Shown: one piece after another, positions 46,522-55,571 of the stretch | How positions within the stretch are numbered: the stretch's first letter is position 1 | Layout: each line of letters begins with the position of its first letter | DNA from: Belliella alkalica | Lineage (GTDB): Bacteria; Bacteroidota; Bacteroidia; Cytophagales; Cyclobacteriaceae | Assembly (NCBI RefSeq): GCF_022549785.1 | Contig: NZ_JAKZGO010000001.1 | Coordinates: 534,936 to 598,935, forward strand | DNA length: 64,000 nt | Direction: 5' to 3' | Program-made: the position numbers and the translations under genes | Notes under the pieces: generated by a model | Databases searched by the model: none | Told to the model about the DNA's origin: nothing | What the model saw: only the letters and a program-made list of their open reading frames with translations

Positions 46522-47373
46522 ATGAATCTAAAACAAAGCTTATTGTTAATTATTTTGGTTTTGAGCGGATCCTTAGTTTTGGAGGCACAGCAAATTGAAA
46601 TGCCTCAAGCAAGCCCTGCCTCAAGCATCTCTCAGAAAATCGGATTGAGTGATGTCAAAATCGAATACAGCCGACCAAGCACTAAAGGCAGGAAAATCTT
46701 CGGAGAGTTAGTTCCTTATGGTGAGGTTTGGAGAACTGGCGCCAATGCTGCCACTATTATTTCTTTCTCCACTGATGTCAAAATTGAAGGAAAAAATGTA
46801 CCAGAAGGATCCTATGCACTTTATTCCATACCCAACAAAAATGAATGGACCATAATTCTTTCTAAAAACACAAAACTCTGGGGAGCTGTAGGCTATAGCG
46901 CTGCTGATGACCTTGTACGTTTTAAAGTCAAATCAGGCAAGTCAAAGTCTAAATATGAAACTATGGAAATTGGTTTTATTGACATGACAGATACAGGGGC
47001 TTCTGTGTCTATCAAGTGGGAAAATGCAAGCGTCAAGTTTAGGATAGAAACTGAAGTAGATGGCATCGTGATGAATCAAATCAAGGAATTGGTGATAGAT
47101 CAAGAGCCTACCAATCCTGGTTTGTATTATCAAGCTGCCAATTATTATTTCACTACCAACAAAGACCTTCCAACTGCACTTGAGTGGATAAACAAGTCGG
47201 TAGATTCAGATCCAAAGTATTGGACAATGCACCTCAAGGCTAAAATTGAGCTTGCATTGGATATGAAAAAAGAAGCTGTAGCCAGTGCTACCAAATCAAA
47301 AGAAATGGCTCAAGAAGCCAAAAACCCTGATTATGTAGGACTTAATGAAAGGCTAATAAGGTCTATAAAATAA
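46522..47373 (+). CDS. DUF2911 domain protein, exported
   Basis: Secreted or periplasmic protein of about 283 residues. Signal peptide ending LEAQ (about 1-22), followed by a DUF2911 beta-rich domain (about 25-170) with SPASSISQKIGLSDVKIEYSRP and GRKIFGELVPYGEVWRTGANAAT, the family's most conserved stretch. The C-terminal 110 residues are helical and TPR-like (LYYQAANYYFTTNKDLPTALEWI). Function unknown. The frame is open from a TTG at 46462, but the ATG at 46522 gives the correct signal peptide. A clear terminator follows at 47380. Confidence 0.88.
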   Translation: MNLKQSLLLIILVLSGSLVLEAQQIEMPQASPASSISQKIGLSDVKIEYSRPSTKGRKIFGELVPYGEVWRTGANAATIISFSTDVKIEGKNVPEGSYALYSIPNKNEWTIILSKNTKLWGAVGYSAADDLVRFKVKSGKSKSKYETMEIGFIDMTDTGASVSIKWENASVKFRIETEVDGIVMNQIKELVIDQEPTNPGLYYQAANYYFTTNKDLPTALEWINKSVDSDPKYWTMHLKAKIELALDMKKEAVASATKSKEMAQEAKNPDYVGLNERLIRSIK

Positions 47374-47379
47374 TTGTAT

Positions 47380-47420
47380 TCATCATCCAAGCTTTCCAAG
47401 CTTGGATGATGATTTTGATT
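47380..47420 (+). terminator. Terminator-like hairpin after the DUF2911 gene
   Basis: CATCATCCAAGCTT and AAGCTTGGATGATG pair perfectly around a 3-base loop, followed by a T-rich run at about 47412-47425. It lies a few bases after the stop codon. Confidence 0.75.
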
Positions 47421-47639
47421 TTTTGAATATCTTTTTCGAAAATTTATCTTTCGTAGTGAAAGCAAGCTACAAAGGTCTATCTTCATTCGTAAAAAAAAGA
47501 AATCACAGAATAAATGTTAGTAAAAATAATTTTCTCCAAAATAATGCATTTAAATAGCATACAATCGATTTCGGAGCGATCATGATTCATTTATAAAAGT
47601 ATTTTTGTCAATAAAAGTGTTTATTTTTTAATAATATTC

Positions 47640-47647
47640 TAATTTTG
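47640..47647 (+). promoter_or_regulatory. Candidate -7 box for the SerB-SerA gene
   Basis: TAATTTTG fits TAnnTTTG and predicts a leader of about 25 bases before the ATG at 47679. An acceptable -33 element was not pinned down. Confidence 0.45.
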
Positions 47648-47678
47648 GACTTCAATTCATTAAAACTTCATCACAATA

Positions 47679-49571
47679 ATGCCCAATAATACAAAATTCA
47701 TTATTGACTTCGACAGTACATTCACACAAGTAGAAGCTCTGGATGTCCTAGGGGAAATCAGTCTGAAAAAGGATCCTAAAAGAGACGAAAAACTAAAAGC
47801 TATCAAAGACATTACCGATATGGGAATGGAAGGTACGCTCAATTTCAGGGAAAGTCTGGAAAGAAGGTTGGAGATTTTGGAAGCATCAAAGCCTCAAATT
47901 TCTGAATTGATTACAGCACTAAAAGATAAAGTTTCTAAGTCATTTCAGCGAAACAAAGAGTTTTTTAATGAAAACGCTGACAATATCATCATCATTTCAA
48001 ATGGATTCAAAGACTTTATTACTCCAATAGTTGGAGAATATGGAATCAAAGCAGAAAATGTCTTTGCAAATGAATTTGTGTATGATGAATCTGGAAAAAT
48101 CATTGATTTCGACAGAGAAAATATTCTTTCAAAAAATGGAGGTAAGCCAGAAACCATCAAAAATCTTAACTTAGAGGGTGAGATATATGTAATCGGTGAT
48201 GGATATACTGACTATGAAATCAAAGCTTCCGGTATGGCTAATAAATTCTATGCCTTCACGGAAAATATAGCGCGACCAAAAGTCACCTCCAAAGCAGACC
48301 ACATTGCTCCCAGCTTAGATGAAATTCTTTATGTAAACAAAATGAACAAAAAATTCTCCTACCCAAAAAGCCGAATCAACGTATTGCTTCTTGAAAATGT
48401 ACACCCAATAGGTGTAGAATTGATGAAGCAGGAAGGATACAATGTAGAGGTAATTTCTTCTGCACTTTCAGAAGATGAACTTGCGGAAAAAATCAAAAAT
48501 GTCAGTGTTTTGGGTATTCGTTCCAAAACCAATGTGACCAAAAAAGTATTGGAAAATGCAAATAGACTGATTTCTATCGGTGCATTTTGTATCGGAACCA
48601 ATCAAATTGATTTGGAGACATGTACCGAAAAGGGTATCGCCGTCTTCAATGCACCGTTCAGCAATACCCGGTCTGTGGTAGAGATGGCAATTGCCGAGAT
48701 CATCTTTCTGATGCGTGGATTCCACGACAAAAGTCTTGGGATGCACAAAGGAATTTGGGATAAATCTGCCACAGGCAGCTTCGAAATTCGTGGCAAAAAA
48801 CTAGGGATAATTGGCTACGGAAATATCGGCGCTCAACTTTCTGTATTGGCAGAAAACATGGGACTGGATGTTTACTATTTTGATGTTATCGAAAAACTAG
48901 CACTTGGAAATGCCACAAAGGTTGACTCTTTGGACGAACTATTGGAATCTTGTGATGTGATTTCACTTCATGTGGATGGAAGAAAAGACAACAAAAACAT
49001 CCTCGACAAATCCAAGATTGCCAAAATGAAGCCTGGCTCCTATTTGCTCAACCTCAGCAGAGGACATGTAGTTGATATCAATGCGCTCAAAGATGCATTG
49101 GAGTCTGGACATATAGCTGGTGCTGCGATCGATGTATTTCCTGAAGAACCAAAAAACAATTCCGAACCATTGGTCTCTGAACTGATCGGAATGAAAAATA
49201 CGATCCTCACGCCGCATATCGGTGGATCTACTTTGGAAGCTCAGCAAAACATCGCACGATTCGTCCCTGGAAAGATCATGGAATATATCAACACCGGAAA
49301 TACTTACAATTCTGTGAATTTCCCGAATATTCAATTGCCTTTCTTAAAAGATGCGCATAGACTGATCCATATTCACCAAAATGAACCAGGTGTATTGGCA
49401 AAAATCAATAATAGTCTTGCCAAGCATGAAATCAATATCGTAGGGCAATATTTGAAAACCAATGAAAAAATCGGTTATGTGATTACCGATATTGACAAAG
49501 CATACTCCCCTGAAGTCATTGACGCCATGAAAGAAATTCCTGGCACAATTAGATTTAGGGTTTTGTATTAA
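47679..49571 (+). CDS. Phosphoserine phosphatase - phosphoglycerate dehydrogenase fusion
   Basis: Serine-biosynthesis protein of 630 residues joining the last and first steps of the phosphorylated pathway. The N-terminal HAD phosphatase (about 1-215) shows DFDST (Asp10 and Asp12 as catalytic pair), a Ser in IIISNGF and the GDGYTDYEIKASG magnesium loop. The C-terminal part is a D-3-phosphoglycerate dehydrogenase (about 232-555) with GAFCIGTNQID, GIIGYGNIGAQLS, SRGHVVD and TPHIGGST. A C-terminal ACT domain (about 560-630) suggests feedback by serine. The middle step, SerC, is not in the window. Fusion layout is read from sequence; the functions are by family. Confidence 0.9.
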   Translation: MPNNTKFIIDFDSTFTQVEALDVLGEISLKKDPKRDEKLKAIKDITDMGMEGTLNFRESLERRLEILEASKPQISELITALKDKVSKSFQRNKEFFNENADNIIIISNGFKDFITPIVGEYGIKAENVFANEFVYDESGKIIDFDRENILSKNGGKPETIKNLNLEGEIYVIGDGYTDYEIKASGMANKFYAFTENIARPKVTSKADHIAPSLDEILYVNKMNKKFSYPKSRINVLLLENVHPIGVELMKQEGYNVEVISSALSEDELAEKIKNVSVLGIRSKTNVTKKVLENANRLISIGAFCIGTNQIDLETCTEKGIAVFNAPFSNTRSVVEMAIAEIIFLMRGFHDKSLGMHKGIWDKSATGSFEIRGKKLGIIGYGNIGAQLSVLAENMGLDVYYFDVIEKLALGNATKVDSLDELLESCDVISLHVDGRKDNKNILDKSKIAKMKPGSYLLNLSRGHVVDINALKDALESGHIAGAAIDVFPEEPKNNSEPLVSELIGMKNTILTPHIGGSTLEAQQNIARFVPGKIMEYINTGNTYNSVNFPNIQLPFLKDAHRLIHIHQNEPGVLAKINNSLAKHEINIVGQYLKTNEKIGYVITDIDKAYSPEVIDAMKEIPGTIRFRVLY

Positions 49572-49591
49572 TCTGACTTAGTAATCTTCGA

Positions 49592-49744
49592 TTGCTGAAT
49601 AAAAAAGTATGGATATACGAAGCTTTGGCAGTAATGATTTTAATACCTGCATTTGTACTAAATCAGATATCAATTGACATTGGAGCTGTTACAGCTGAAA
49701 AGTTGCTAGTTGATATTGGAAGGTACTATTCATCTTTGAAATAA
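49592..49744 (+). CDS. Doubtful small membrane peptide
   Basis: A frame from a TTG at 49592 to TAA at 49742 encodes 50 residues with one hydrophobic helix (KVWIYEALAVMILIPAFVL). It has no ATG, no recognised relatives and no sign of translation. It may be a remnant of a membrane protein or chance. Confidence 0.15.
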   Translation: MLNKKVWIYEALAVMILIPAFVLNQISIDIGAVTAEKLLVDIGRYYSSLK

Positions 49745-49863
49745 CGCTACTGGCAAGAAAGTTATAATCAGATTCAAAAAACATGAAATTAATTGTCGAA
49801 ATGAAAAAGTTCTGATCTGCAATTATTTTTCTCAAACAAATTACCTATCAAACCTATGTGAAC

Positions 49864-49904
49864 AAAGCCAACAAATGCTTTAAACAGCGATTGTTGGCTT
49901 TTTC
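49864..49904 (+). terminator. Terminator-like hairpin before the SatD gene
   Basis: AAAGCCAACAA pairs with TTGTTGGCTTT around a 16-base loop, followed by a short T-run. The gap to the SerB-SerA stop is about 290 bases, so it may instead serve something in between. Confidence 0.6.
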
Positions 49905-49993
49905 ATTGTTAATCCTTTATTTTATTTTTACCTGCTTCCCTCCCTTTTGCCAAACAAAATCTTATGTTTTGAATCAATTGAAGCACGGGTAAG

Positions 49994-50141
49994 TAATCGA
50001 CTAATAACGATTTACGATTATCCATTTCGACTTAATATCATTGATTTCTGTGATATCTATAATTATCGTCTATTAAAGCGATAATTAAATATATCATAAG
50101 TATCTACGATATTTTGAATTATCGCATATTTCTACGATATT
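49994..50141. promoter_or_regulatory. Cluster of CGAT-type operator-like repeats
   Basis: Repeated words surround the SatD promoter: TAATCGA (49994), TACGATTA (50013-50020), an inverted pair AATTATCG / CGATAATT (50061-50068 and 50079-50086), and two TCTACGATATT copies 28 bases apart (50103-50113 and 50131-50141) with GAATTATCG between them. The last copy ends 6 bases before the ATG. The downstream protein has a C-terminal helix-turn-helix, so self-control through these sites is a reasonable inference. Confidence 0.55.
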
Positions 50142-50147
50142 AGATTT

Positions 50148-50789
50148 ATGATAGCAATAATCAAAGGAGACATCATCGCTTCAAGAAAGCTTTTGGATCA
50201 GGAAAAGTGGTTACAGCCACTCAAATCTCTCCTATCCAAATGGGGATCTACTCCAGAGAAATGGGAATTGGTATGGGGAGATTTCTTCCAGTTGGAAATA
50301 AATGATCCTCAGGAAGCACTACAAAAAGCACTGGAAATAAAAGCATTGATCAAAAAAATAGAGCCCAAAGATGCAAAAAAGCTGGTCAGCACTTTGGATG
50401 TGAGGATGTCCATAGGAATTGGAGAAAAGACATTTGCTGGGAAGCGTATATCAGAAAGCAATGGCCCTGCTTATATCTATGCAGGAGAAAAGTTCGAAAA
50501 ACTGAAAAAAGAAAAAACAAACTTGGCAATCCAAAGTCCCTGGCAAGATTTTGACAACGAGGTAAACCTGTACTTGAAACTAGCAGGGAAATTCATGGAC
50601 AGTTGGTCAGTTTCATCAGCTGAGTTGGCCGAAATCGTATTGACGAGTCCCAATATTACACAAGAAGAAATCGGGGAAATTTTGAAAATAAAACAAAACT
50701 CAGTCAGTGGCAGATGGAACCGCTCCAATATTGAAGAGGTATTGAAAATCGAAAGGGTGTTTAGGGAAAAGCTTCAAAAACTAATCTAA
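50148..50789 (+). CDS. SatD family protein
   Basis: 213 residues of the SatD family (IKGDIIASRKL at the start, LVWGDFFQLEI and VRMSIGIGEK in the middle). The biochemical role is not settled. The C-terminal 65 residues look like a winged or helix-turn-helix DNA-binding domain (SSAELAEIVLTSPNITQEEIGEILKIKQNSVSGRWNR). The gene overlaps the following DUF3307 gene by 1 base (TAATG), so the two are co-translated. It is preceded by a dense set of CGAT-type repeats that it might bind. Confidence 0.83.
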   Translation: MIAIIKGDIIASRKLLDQEKWLQPLKSLLSKWGSTPEKWELVWGDFFQLEINDPQEALQKALEIKALIKKIEPKDAKKLVSTLDVRMSIGIGEKTFAGKRISESNGPAYIYAGEKFEKLKKEKTNLAIQSPWQDFDNEVNLYLKLAGKFMDSWSVSSAELAEIVLTSPNITQEEIGEILKIKQNSVSGRWNRSNIEEVLKIERVFREKLQKLI

Positions 50790-51496
50790 TGATCTTACTT
50801 GTAAAGCTATTGTTCGCACATTTGATTGGAGACTTTGTACTTCAGCCAAAATCATGGGTACAGGAAAAGGAAAAAAAGAAAGCCAGATCACCTAAATTAT
50901 ATATCCATTTTTTGATCCATGGATTGTTGATTCTTTTGGTACTTTGGGACATTCAATGTTGGTTTCTAGCTATGCTGATCGTGGTCATCCATGGCCTGAT
51001 AGACTTCACAAAACTGTACCTCCAAAAGAAAAAGAATAAAACAAAGTGGTTTGTGATAGATCAAGTTTTGCATCTATTTAGCATCTTGTTGTTGTGGTTG
51101 ATTTGGGAAAAGCCAAACTTGGAAATCAAAATATGGGTAGAAAGTCCTACCATCTGGATCTATGCTACATCACTTCTATTTTTGACCGCTGTGACAGGGA
51201 TCTTGATTCAAGTAATCATGGCCAAATGGTCCAATGCCATCGATGACGGCAAAAACCAATCTCTTGACAATGCAGGTAAATATATCGGCATATTGGAACG
51301 GTTACTCGTATTCACATTTGTAATTATCGGCAGATGGGAAGCAATAGGATTCTTACTGGCAGCCAAATCAGTCTTCCGCTTTGGTGATCTCAAAGAATCC
51401 AAAGACAGAAAGCTTACCGAGTATATTCTGATTGGCACTCTACTGAGCTTTGGAATAGCAATCTTGACAGGAATGATTGTATTGGCTATCACCTAA
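50789..51496 (+). CDS. DUF3307 membrane protein
   Basis: Hydrophobic protein of 235 residues with about six membrane helices. The N-terminal half fits DUF3307 (LLFAHLIGDFVLQPKSWVQEKEKKKA, then HGLIDFTKLYL with conserved His-Asp residues). It is commonly found beside SatD in Bacteroidota, and here the start codon overlaps the SatD stop. Function unknown; the conserved Asp and His residues near the membrane could bind metal, which is inference. Confidence 0.82.
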   Translation: MILLVKLLFAHLIGDFVLQPKSWVQEKEKKKARSPKLYIHFLIHGLLILLVLWDIQCWFLAMLIVVIHGLIDFTKLYLQKKKNKTKWFVIDQVLHLFSILLLWLIWEKPNLEIKIWVESPTIWIYATSLLFLTAVTGILIQVIMAKWSNAIDDGKNQSLDNAGKYIGILERLLVFTFVIIGRWEAIGFLLAAKSVFRFGDLKESKDRKLTEYILIGTLLSFGIAILTGMIVLAIT

Positions 51497-51593
51497 CCTT
51501 TATTACAAACCAAACATATTTCTGCGAATTTAATTGAAAGAAAGAAATCAACTCTCTGCAGAAACTGTTACATTAGAGTAAAAATACTTCTCA

Positions 51594-52982
51594 GTGAAAC
51601 AGGAATTTGCAATAGTAGATATAGAAACAGCCGGAGGAAATCCCGGAGATGGTGGAGGGATTACTGAAGTCGCAATTATTGTCCATGATGGGCAGAAAAT
51701 CCTGAGCAGCTATCAGACACTTATCAATCCAGAGCGGATTATCCCTGGATTTATCACAGGTTTGACAGGAATAGATAACCATATGGTATCAGATTCGCCT
51801 ACGTTTGGGGAGGTTGCCGAGGAAATTTTTGAGATCTTGAAGGATCGCATTTTTATAGCACACAATGTAGGTTTTGATTATACATTTATCCAAAAAGCTC
51901 TTGAAAAGACCAATATCAATTACAAGGCCCCAAAACTCTGTACAGTAAGGATGAGTCGAAAGGTTTTTCCGGGATACAAGTCTTATAGTTTGGGGAGAAT
52001 TTGTGAGCATTTGGACATCCAAATATCGGCACGACATCGAGCTTTTGGAGATGCTGAAGCTACAGCTTATCTTTTCGAGAAAATCTACCAAAAAGATGCA
52101 GAGGCGATTTTCGCCATGTTGAAGAAAAACAATGGGGAAGCCTTTTTACCCCCAAACATCGCCAAGGAAAAGTTCAATAGCCTACCCGAAGAGACTGGTA
52201 TTTACTATTTCCATGATGTCAATGGAAAAGTGATCTATGTAGGAAAAGCTCTGAATATCAAGAGTAGGTTTAAGGGACATTTTTCGGGAAATTCAAAAGG
52301 AAAAGCCAAGCTAGATCTCAAAAATGAAATTCATGATATCAGCTGGGAGTTGACAGGAAATGAATTTCTGGCCTACCTATTGGAATTACATGAAATCAAG
52401 AGGCTCTGGCCAAAGTACAACAAATCACAAAAATTTATCAGCAACACCTGGGGTATCATACAGTATGAAGACAACGCTGGGTTTATACGATTTCAGGTAT
52501 CGAAAGTAAAATCAAGCCAAATTTGCCTAAGAAAATTTGAAAGTCACAGTGAAGCTTGGAAGTATTTGCTGGAAGCTGTTGAAAAATATGAATTATGCCC
52601 AAAGCTTTGTGGAATACAAAAAGCAAATGAAGCCTGCTACGATTATCTCATCAAGCAATGCAAAGGTGCCTGCTGTGGACAGGAAGATTCATTGGAATAC
52701 AATGCCCGTGTACAGGCATTTTTAAATAAAAACTCCGAAGAAGAAGGTACCTTAATCATCAAAGAAAGAGGTAGAAGTGCAGATGAAGAAACTGCACTTC
52801 TATTTGAAAAAGGGATGTTTATTGGTTATTCATTTATCAGTAAAGATGAAATGATAGAAACACCAGAAAATCTCCTAGATCAGATTCCGAAAATCAAACC
52901 ATTTCAAGAAAGCAAGTACATTCTGAGAAGCTTTCTACCAAAGCTAAAATTAAAGGATATTTTTCTGGTTAAAGAACTTTGA
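51594..52982 (+). CDS. DnaQ-like exonuclease - GIY-YIG endonuclease fusion
   Basis: 462 residues combining two nuclease modules. The N-terminal DEDDh exonuclease (about 5-175) shows the acidic pair Asp9/Glu11 in VDIETAGG, HNVGFDYTFI, and HRAFGDAEA with the catalytic His and Asp. A UvrC-type GIY-YIG domain follows (about 203-280: GIYYFHDVNGKVIYVGKALNIKSRF). The C-terminal 180 residues have Cys-rich phrases (CPKLCGIQKANEACYDY, CKGACCG), like the region after GIY-YIG in UvrC/Cho homologues. It probably repairs DNA damage. The start is GTG at 51594; the frame has no better ATG. It faces the tandem palindrome array. Confidence 0.87.
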   Translation: MKQEFAIVDIETAGGNPGDGGGITEVAIIVHDGQKILSSYQTLINPERIIPGFITGLTGIDNHMVSDSPTFGEVAEEIFEILKDRIFIAHNVGFDYTFIQKALEKTNINYKAPKLCTVRMSRKVFPGYKSYSLGRICEHLDIQISARHRAFGDAEATAYLFEKIYQKDAEAIFAMLKKNNGEAFLPPNIAKEKFNSLPEETGIYYFHDVNGKVIYVGKALNIKSRFKGHFSGNSKGKAKLDLKNEIHDISWELTGNEFLAYLLELHEIKRLWPKYNKSQKFISNTWGIIQYEDNAGFIRFQVSKVKSSQICLRKFESHSEAWKYLLEAVEKYELCPKLCGIQKANEACYDYLIKQCKGACCGQEDSLEYNARVQAFLNKNSEEEGTLIIKERGRSADEETALLFEKGMFIGYSFISKDEMIETPENLLDQIPKIKPFQESKYILRSFLPKLKLKDIFLVKEL

Positions 52983-53000
52983 GGATAAAGAGTCAGAAAA

Positions 53001-53978
53001 CCAATTCGAGATCTCTCTCTTCGTTCGAGATGACTTAATAGCAGTCATTTCGACCATCGAGAGAAATCTCGTACTGACATTGTAAAATCAGGTCGTATTT
53101 CAGGCAACCTTAATTACATCAAGACGAGATCTCTCTCTTCGTTCGAGATGACTCAGTAGCAGTCATTTCGACCATCGGGAGAAATCTCGTACTGACATTG
53201 CAAAAACAGGTCATATTTCAGGCAACCTAAATTAAATCAAGTCGTGATCTCTCTCTTCGTTCGAGATGACTTAGTAGCGGTCATTTCGACCATCAGGAGA
53301 AATCTCGTGCTGACATTGTAAAAACAGGTCATATTTCAGGCAACCTTAATTAAACCAATTCTAGATCTCTCTCTTTGTTCGAGATGACTCAGTAGCAGTC
53401 ATTTCGACCATCGGGAGAAATCTCGTACTGACATTGCAAGAACAGGTCATATTTCAGGCAACCTAAATTAAATCAAGTCGTGATCTCTCTCTTCGTTCGA
53501 GATGACTTAATAGCAGTCATTTCGACGAAAGGAGAAATCTCATACTGACATTGTAAAATCAGGTCGTATTTCAGGCAACCTTAATTAAACCAAGTCGAGA
53601 TCTCTCTCTTTGTTCGAGATGACTTAGTAGCAGTCATTTCGACCATCGGGAGAAATCTCGTACTGACATTCTAAAAACTGGTCGTATTTCAGGCATCCTT
53701 AATTAAATCACGACGAGATCTCTCGCTTCGTTTGAGATGACTCAGTAGCAGTCATTTCGACCATCGGGAGAAATCTCGTGCTGACATTCTAAAAACTGGT
53801 CGTATTTCATGCAACCTTAATTAAATCAAGACGAGATCTCTCTCTTCGTTCGAGATGACTTAGTAGCAGTCATTTCGACGAAAGGAGAAATCTAGTACTG
53901 ACATTGTAAAAACAGGTCGTATTTCAGGCATCCTTAATTAAATCAAGTCGAAATCTCTCTCTTTGTTCGAGATGACAA
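53001..53978. repeat. Tandem array of 117-118 bp palindromic repeats, array 1
   Basis: Units begin at 53007, 53125, 53243, 53361, 53479, 53596, 53714, 53832 and 53949 (last partial). Each has two arms of about 29 bases that are imperfect reverse complements (about 22 of 29 positions match). The arms start CGAGATCTCTCTCTTCG and AGTCATTTCGACCATCGGG, separated by TAGTAGC, and a conserved spacer of about 50 bases follows. A variant with ACGAAAGGAG is one base shorter and explains the 117-base steps. The array lies between two convergent gene ends. Confidence 0.92.
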
Positions 53979-53981
53979 TAG

Positions 53982-55571
53982 CTATTTTCTAGAAAAAACC
54001 TCCCTTATAGCCTCCAAATAATCAAATTTATGACCTTCAGTAGGCTCAATGTAATTGCCTTCCAAATACTCATTCCAACAACACACCATTACCGTATTGC
54101 CATTCGTAGCTTTATTCTGGTCAGCAATCAATCTTGCTTCTTCTAGCTTAGCCTTAAAAGTAGATTTGTTGCTATGAACTTTGTCTTTGCCAGGTTCGCT
54201 AGGCACACCAGTTTGCTGCGGCCACGTCCCTCCCATTGGTCTCATATCCCAACCCATAGCTACGGGAGGCTGAAACTCGAAGCTAGGGTCATTTTTAAAT
54301 TCTTGAGTCCATTTTTCCCAATGACTTCTGTAATTCTTCCTCATATCATCATAGCTCCAATTTGCTTTATTTTCATAGGTATGATAGATATAAGAGGTCA
54401 ATCCTTCAAATCCCATCCCCTTTAGCCTTTTGGCGTAATCTTGAAAAAGCAGTTTGTCAGTGTATCTACCACCCTTCCATGGTTCTCTAGGATTATTGGC
54501 GACCCATTTTGTATGCATTGCATAGGGCATTTCTGCCTGTGTCATTGCGCCGGAAGTAGTTGCTATAAATTTGATCCCTGGAAATCCTGCCTTTCTAGCC
54601 AAAGCCTTTGACCTATCGAGCAGTTCTTTCATACTAATCCCGTAAAAAGCAGCCCTCGCTTCTGTATCGTGTGGGAAATAAAAATAGACAATAGGTCTTC
54701 CAATCGGATCTTTCAGATAGTCTTTTCTTTTAAAATATTTATCAATCCAAAGCATGGTGATTTTGTCATGAACTTGCAGATAGGATGCCTTATCAGCTTT
54801 TTCACCAGCTACATTTCTTTTGGCTGCTATACTTTCTGGTGAGCCAACATCCAACCAAAGTAGCCATTTGGCATCATCGTCATCACACCAATTGATTGCC
54901 CACTTCATTTGCTTAGACTCTGGAAGTTTTTCATTCTCGCGCAACAAAACCGTCAATTGATCCTCCCACTGCTCAATACCTGGTACTGCCACTCTCTTAT
55001 AATTCGAATTATCAACTTTCCATCCCTTTGGATAATATGTATTAGCCTGTGGGGCAAAGCCTAAGTGGTAATAATAGTGCCTACCAAAAAACCAATTGTA
55101 TGCAAAGAAGTCTATTCCATAACTCTTCATATACTCCAATTGCTTTCTGGCTACCTTAGGATCATCTCTTTTGTAAAATCCCCCCAAACTGCTATGTGGC
55201 TTTCTTTCCAAAAAAGGACCTTCATAAGGATAATTTTTGTTGTAAACGCGACCTCTAGCACCCCACATACCTGTATTATTAGTGAAACCGCAGTCTTCAG
55301 GCTTATACAAACATGGCCAAAAGCTATCAATATCCCTATTGGGATCTGTGGATACATTCCAAGAAGGCATAAAATAAACCCCTACCATGGCTTCACTTGA
55401 AGAAGCAACTGTTCTGGCGCCAATCCCCTGATTATCGCTATCACTGGTTTGGTTGATTCCACCATCAGGATTGATACCTGTATCATCTTGAGTAATCTGT
55501 TTCACTTCGCATCCCTCCGGAAGCCCACCTGCAAAAACTAAAATAAATAAAAAAGGTAGTATTGATTTCAT
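53982..55571 (-). CDS. GH99/WbsX-like secreted protein
   Basis: 529 residues. A hydrophobic N-terminal signal (about 1-19) is followed by GLPEGCEVK, which might be a lipid-attachment site although the lipobox is poor. The body (about 60-525) has the beta-barrel pattern of the glycoside hydrolase 99 / WbsX-type family: VGVYFMPSWN, YGIDFFAYNWFFGRHYYYHLGF, MKWAINWCDDDDAKWLLWLD, PIVYFYFPHDTEA, WNEYLEGNYIEPTEGHKFDYLEAI. It would act on a glycan; the substrate and catalytic mechanism are not certain. It is the only gene between two arrays of the same palindromic repeat. Confidence 0.78.
   Translation of the reverse strand: MKSILPFLFILVFAGGLPEGCEVKQITQDDTGINPDGGINQTSDSDNQGIGARTVASSSEAMVGVYFMPSWNVSTDPNRDIDSFWPCLYKPEDCGFTNNTGMWGARGRVYNKNYPYEGPFLERKPHSSLGGFYKRDDPKVARKQLEYMKSYGIDFFAYNWFFGRHYYYHLGFAPQANTYYPKGWKVDNSNYKRVAVPGIEQWEDQLTVLLRENEKLPESKQMKWAINWCDDDDAKWLLWLDVGSPESIAAKRNVAGEKADKASYLQVHDKITMLWIDKYFKRKDYLKDPIGRPIVYFYFPHDTEARAAFYGISMKELLDRSKALARKAGFPGIKFIATTSGAMTQAEMPYAMHTKWVANNPREPWKGGRYTDKLLFQDYAKRLKGMGFEGLTSYIYHTYENKANWSYDDMRKNYRSHWEKWTQEFKNDPSFEFQPPVAMGWDMRPMGGTWPQQTGVPSEPGKDKVHSNKSTFKAKLEEARLIADQNKATNGNTVMVCCWNEYLEGNYIEPTEGHKFDYLEAIREVFSRK

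Larger units (their letters stand above)
47374..47678. other. Intergenic before the SerB-SerA gene
   Basis: 305 bases. It holds the terminator above and a candidate promoter at 47640 just upstream of the next ATG. No further gene or repeat was recognised. Confidence 0.4.
49572..50147. other. Intergenic with terminator and CGAT repeats
   Basis: 576 bases. Contents: a doubtful 50-codon reading frame (49592-49744), a terminator-like hairpin at 49864, and a cluster of CGAT-type motifs at 49994-50141. No RNA gene was recognised. Confidence 0.5.

Noticed and set aside
53001..53978. The regularly spaced repeats as a CRISPR array
   Set aside because: The unit is 117-118 bp and the parts between palindromes are conserved too, so there are no unique spacers; no cas genes are adjacent.
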